A stretch of 64,000 nt of DNA from Ktedonobacter sp. SOSP1-85 (lineage in GTDB: Bacteria; Chloroflexota; Ktedonobacteria; Ktedonobacterales; Ktedonobacteraceae), in assembly GCF_016587415.1 (NCBI RefSeq), contig NZ_BNJI01000003.1, positions 1,488,001 to 1,552,000 of the forward strand, in the 5' to 3' direction. The notes under the pieces were generated by a model. That model was given only the letters and a program-made list of their open reading frames with translations. It was not told the origin of the DNA and made no database searches. Below are positions 62,661 to 64,000 of this stretch, one piece after another. A program made the translations under genes and the position numbers. Every line of letters begins with the position of its first letter. The stretch's first letter is position 1.

Positions 62661-63407
62661 TTAGTTCGCATGCTGGTCATTCAGCAGGCGGCGTTTGACC
62701 TCCTGGCGATAGGCCTGGTAGACGGAATCAATGTGCTGCTGCATGGCGTGAGCTGCCTCTTCTCCCTGGCCGTTACGTAAGGCCTCAAAGACCGCTATAT
62801 GCTGCTGTGCAGACTCGCGTAAAGAGCCAGGATAGCCGCCTACCGCCAGTTTGACGGCCCAGCGCTGTAAGCTAATAACATTCTTGATCGTTTCGATGAA
62901 GAAGGGATTATGTGTGGCCTGGGCGATGGCCTGGTGGAACTGGTTATCGCTGAGAATAAACGCATCGAGTTGCTCTCCTTCAGCGGCCCGCCAGTTCGCG
63001 GCGATCAGGCGCTCCAGTTCGCGGAGTTCAGCCAGGGTAATATGTGTAGCAGCCAGGCGCGTAGTAAGCATCTCTTGTTGGCCGCGAAACTCGAAAAGCG
63101 CCTGTACCTGGTCTGGTTCGACAGCGAGTGAGAGGTGCAGGGTACCAGGGGTCTGGCCCGCGACATACACACCAAAGCCCTTGCGTACCCCGACCAGGCC
63201 TGTGGCTGTGAGATATTTGACCGCCTCACGGACCACGCTACGGCTCACACCGAAGCGCTCGCCCAGGGCCTGCTCCGTAGGTAGGCGCTCGCCAGGTTTG
63301 AGCCTGGAGGCCACAATAAAATCAATGATATGCTCCGCAACCTGTTGATATTGGGGGCGATAGGCTGTCTCCAGCCCTGGCCCTCCAGCATTCTCTTCTG
63401 CTAGCAC
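62661..63407 (-). CDS. GntR/FadR family regulator of the fucose cluster
   Basis: The GTG at 63407 has GAGGAG at 7 nt; the in-frame GTG at 63422 lacks a site. The product has 248 residues. The winged helix is YQQVAEHIIDFIVASRLKPG, then ERLPTEQALGERFGVSRSVV and REAVKYLTATGLVGVRKGFG. The C-terminal FCD domain has the metal-ligand residues (DNQFHQAIAQATHNPFF, and late His QQHIAVFEALRNGQG). It probably represses this operon and the divergent dehydratase gene until a sugar acid binds. A 15-bp palindrome in the shared region is the likely operator. Confidence 0.92.
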   Translation of the reverse strand: MLAEENAGGPGLETAYRPQYQQVAEHIIDFIVASRLKPGERLPTEQALGERFGVSRSVVREAVKYLTATGLVGVRKGFGVYVAGQTPGTLHLSLAVEPDQVQALFEFRGQQEMLTTRLAATHITLAELRELERLIAANWRAAEGEQLDAFILSDNQFHQAIAQATHNPFFIETIKNVISLQRWAVKLAVGGYPGSLRESAQQHIAVFEALRNGQGEEAAHAMQQHIDSVYQAYRQEVKRRLLNDQHAN

Positions 63408-63463
63408 GTCGCTGCTCCTCACCCGCTATAGCAAACAGCTATGTCAGTTCAGTCTCGATGCAA

Positions 63464-63478
63464 TGTATGCTCCATACA
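63464..63478. promoter_or_regulatory. Likely GntR operator
   Basis: TGTATG-CTC-CATACA is a perfect 6-3-6 palindrome 57 nt upstream of the GntR start and in the divergent region shared with the L-fuconate dehydratase gene. Confidence 0.5.
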
Positions 63479-63595
63479 GCCATCGCTAAGTCTGACTTAT
63501 AGTATTGGTAATGACAGATATATTGAAATAAGTATAACATACATGGCGAGATTTGCTAAGTGGATAATGAATACCCTCTGTGCCATTTTGCGCAC

Positions 63596-63624
63596 TTGAC
63601 AGTCCAGAATGAGCATGGTATACC
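63596..63624 (+). promoter_or_regulatory. Promoter for the L-fuconate dehydratase gene
   Basis: TTGACA (63596-63601), 17 nt, TATACC (63619-63624). Transcription from here would give a 5' leader of about 180 nt before the dehydratase start, containing a short frame and hairpin. Confidence 0.55.
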
Positions 63625-63657
63625 CTTTTATGTGCCCTAAAAAAGGAGCATAAGGCC

Positions 63658-63699
63658 GTGAGATACAAAAACCAGGGTTTTACCCTGGCCTGGCTCTAG
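63658..63699 (+). CDS. Possible 13-residue leader peptide in the dehydratase 5' leader
   Basis: AAAAGGAG (63641-63648) is followed 9 nt later by GTG and a short frame MRYKNQGFTLAWL, then TAG. A hairpin, CCAGGGT-TTT-ACCCTGG (63672-63688), lies inside it. Position between promoter and gene suggests a regulatory leader. KNQGFTL also looks like a prepilin cleavage site, so a remnant of a pilin gene is the alternative. Confidence 0.3.
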   Translation: MRYKNQGFTLAWL

Positions 63700-63812
63700 T
63701 AAGCAAGTACGCTTTGTGTGTAGAAACTAGTAGAAATATATCATACTTACTTTTGGCTTCTTGTCTGTAACATACTATCTGTTAGATTTCGCGTTTATAA
63801 GGAGTGTGCGCT

Positions 63813-64000
63813 TTGGCAGTAAAGATCACAGCTATTCAGGTTCACGATGTGCGTTTTCCCACTTCGCGGAGCCTGGATGGCTCAGATGCAATGAACAAAG
63901 ATCCCGACTACTCGGCTGCTTATGTTGTGTTGCGCACCGATGAACCCACAGGTCTGGAGGGCCATGGGATGACCTTCACCATTGGCCGAGGTACCGAGGT
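63813..64000 (+). CDS. L-fuconate dehydratase, 5' part (enolase superfamily)
   Basis: The TTG at 63813 has AAGGAG at 8 nt; a GTG at 63804 in the same frame overlaps that site. Only 62 complete codons are in the window. VKITAIQVHDVRFPTSRSLD, GSDAMNKDPDYSAAYVVLRT and GLEGHGMTFTIGRGTEV match the start of L-fuconate dehydratases, the capping domain of the enolase superfamily. The enzyme removes water from L-fuconate to give 2-keto-3-deoxy-L-fuconate. The active-site residues are beyond the edge. It is divergent from the GntR gene and completes the L-fucose pathway in this cluster. Confidence 0.85.
   Translation, partial: MAVKITAIQVHDVRFPTSRSLDGSDAMNKDPDYSAAYVVLRTDEPTGLEGHGMTFTIGRGTE

Overview
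The window looks like chromosomal DNA of a spore-forming, filamentous Chloroflexota bacterium of the Ktedonobacteria type. The basis is inference from gene content: two large LuxR/ATPase regulators, a kinase-TPR gene, a collagen-like surface protein, many glycoside hydrolases and an archaeal-style XPB/Bax1 pair, with moderately GC-rich coding DNA separated by AT-richer gaps. No rRNA, tRNA, CRISPR array or prophage was seen. The only mobile-element gene is a lone IS200/IS605-type tnpB.

Layout. 1-2529 (minus): 5' part of a secreted GH15 glucoamylase/glucodextranase, cut by the window edge. 3115-9257 (plus): an M19 dipeptidase-like protein with an extra N-terminal domain, a membrane/SRPBCC protein, a zinc alcohol dehydrogenase and an aldo/keto reductase. 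9325-10483 (minus): a Nudix hydrolase and a kinase N-lobe joined to TPRs. 10809-12847 (plus): a DUF402 protein and the collagen-like protein. 12909-15940 (minus): ribD and a GH2 glycosidase, the latter divergent from an AraC regulator. 16992-20513: TetR regulator, ClC channel, DUF4383 protein. 20779-22014: tnpB. 22221-30187: alpha/beta hydrolase, HNH-like protein, histidine kinase, ZIP transporter, GNAT enzyme and a MalT-like regulator. 30520-33732: a second LuxR/ATPase/TPR regulator, divergent from an oligosaccharide uptake operon (family 5 binding protein, two permeases, GH1 beta-glucosidase, 34086-39433). 39527-45554: uronate-dehydrogenase-like SDR, quinone oxidoreductase, the Bax1/XPB pair and an MGT glycosyltransferase. 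45720-55937: an amine/GABA island (copper amine oxidase, PucR regulator, gabT, APC permease, aminobutyraldehyde-type dehydrogenase, second APC permease). 55975-58808 (minus): zinc-ribbon protein, Tat-exported flavin amine oxidase and an allene-oxide-cyclase-like secreted protein. 59560-64000: VOC protein, then an L-fucose oxidation cluster (lactonase, AKR, SDR, GntR regulator) divergent from the start of L-fuconate dehydratase.

Functional themes are plant- and polysaccharide-derived sugars (GH15, GH2, GH1, uronate, fucose) and amines (putrescine to GABA to succinate semialdehyde). The most unusual structural feature is a set of more than twenty intergenic palindromes. Many have perfect or near-perfect 22-35 bp stems without a U-tract. 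Some share cores or a companion hairpin, and some lie in divergent promoter regions where they cannot be terminators. Start codons were chosen from visible Shine-Dalgarno sequences; functions come from motif recognition by eye, without database searches.
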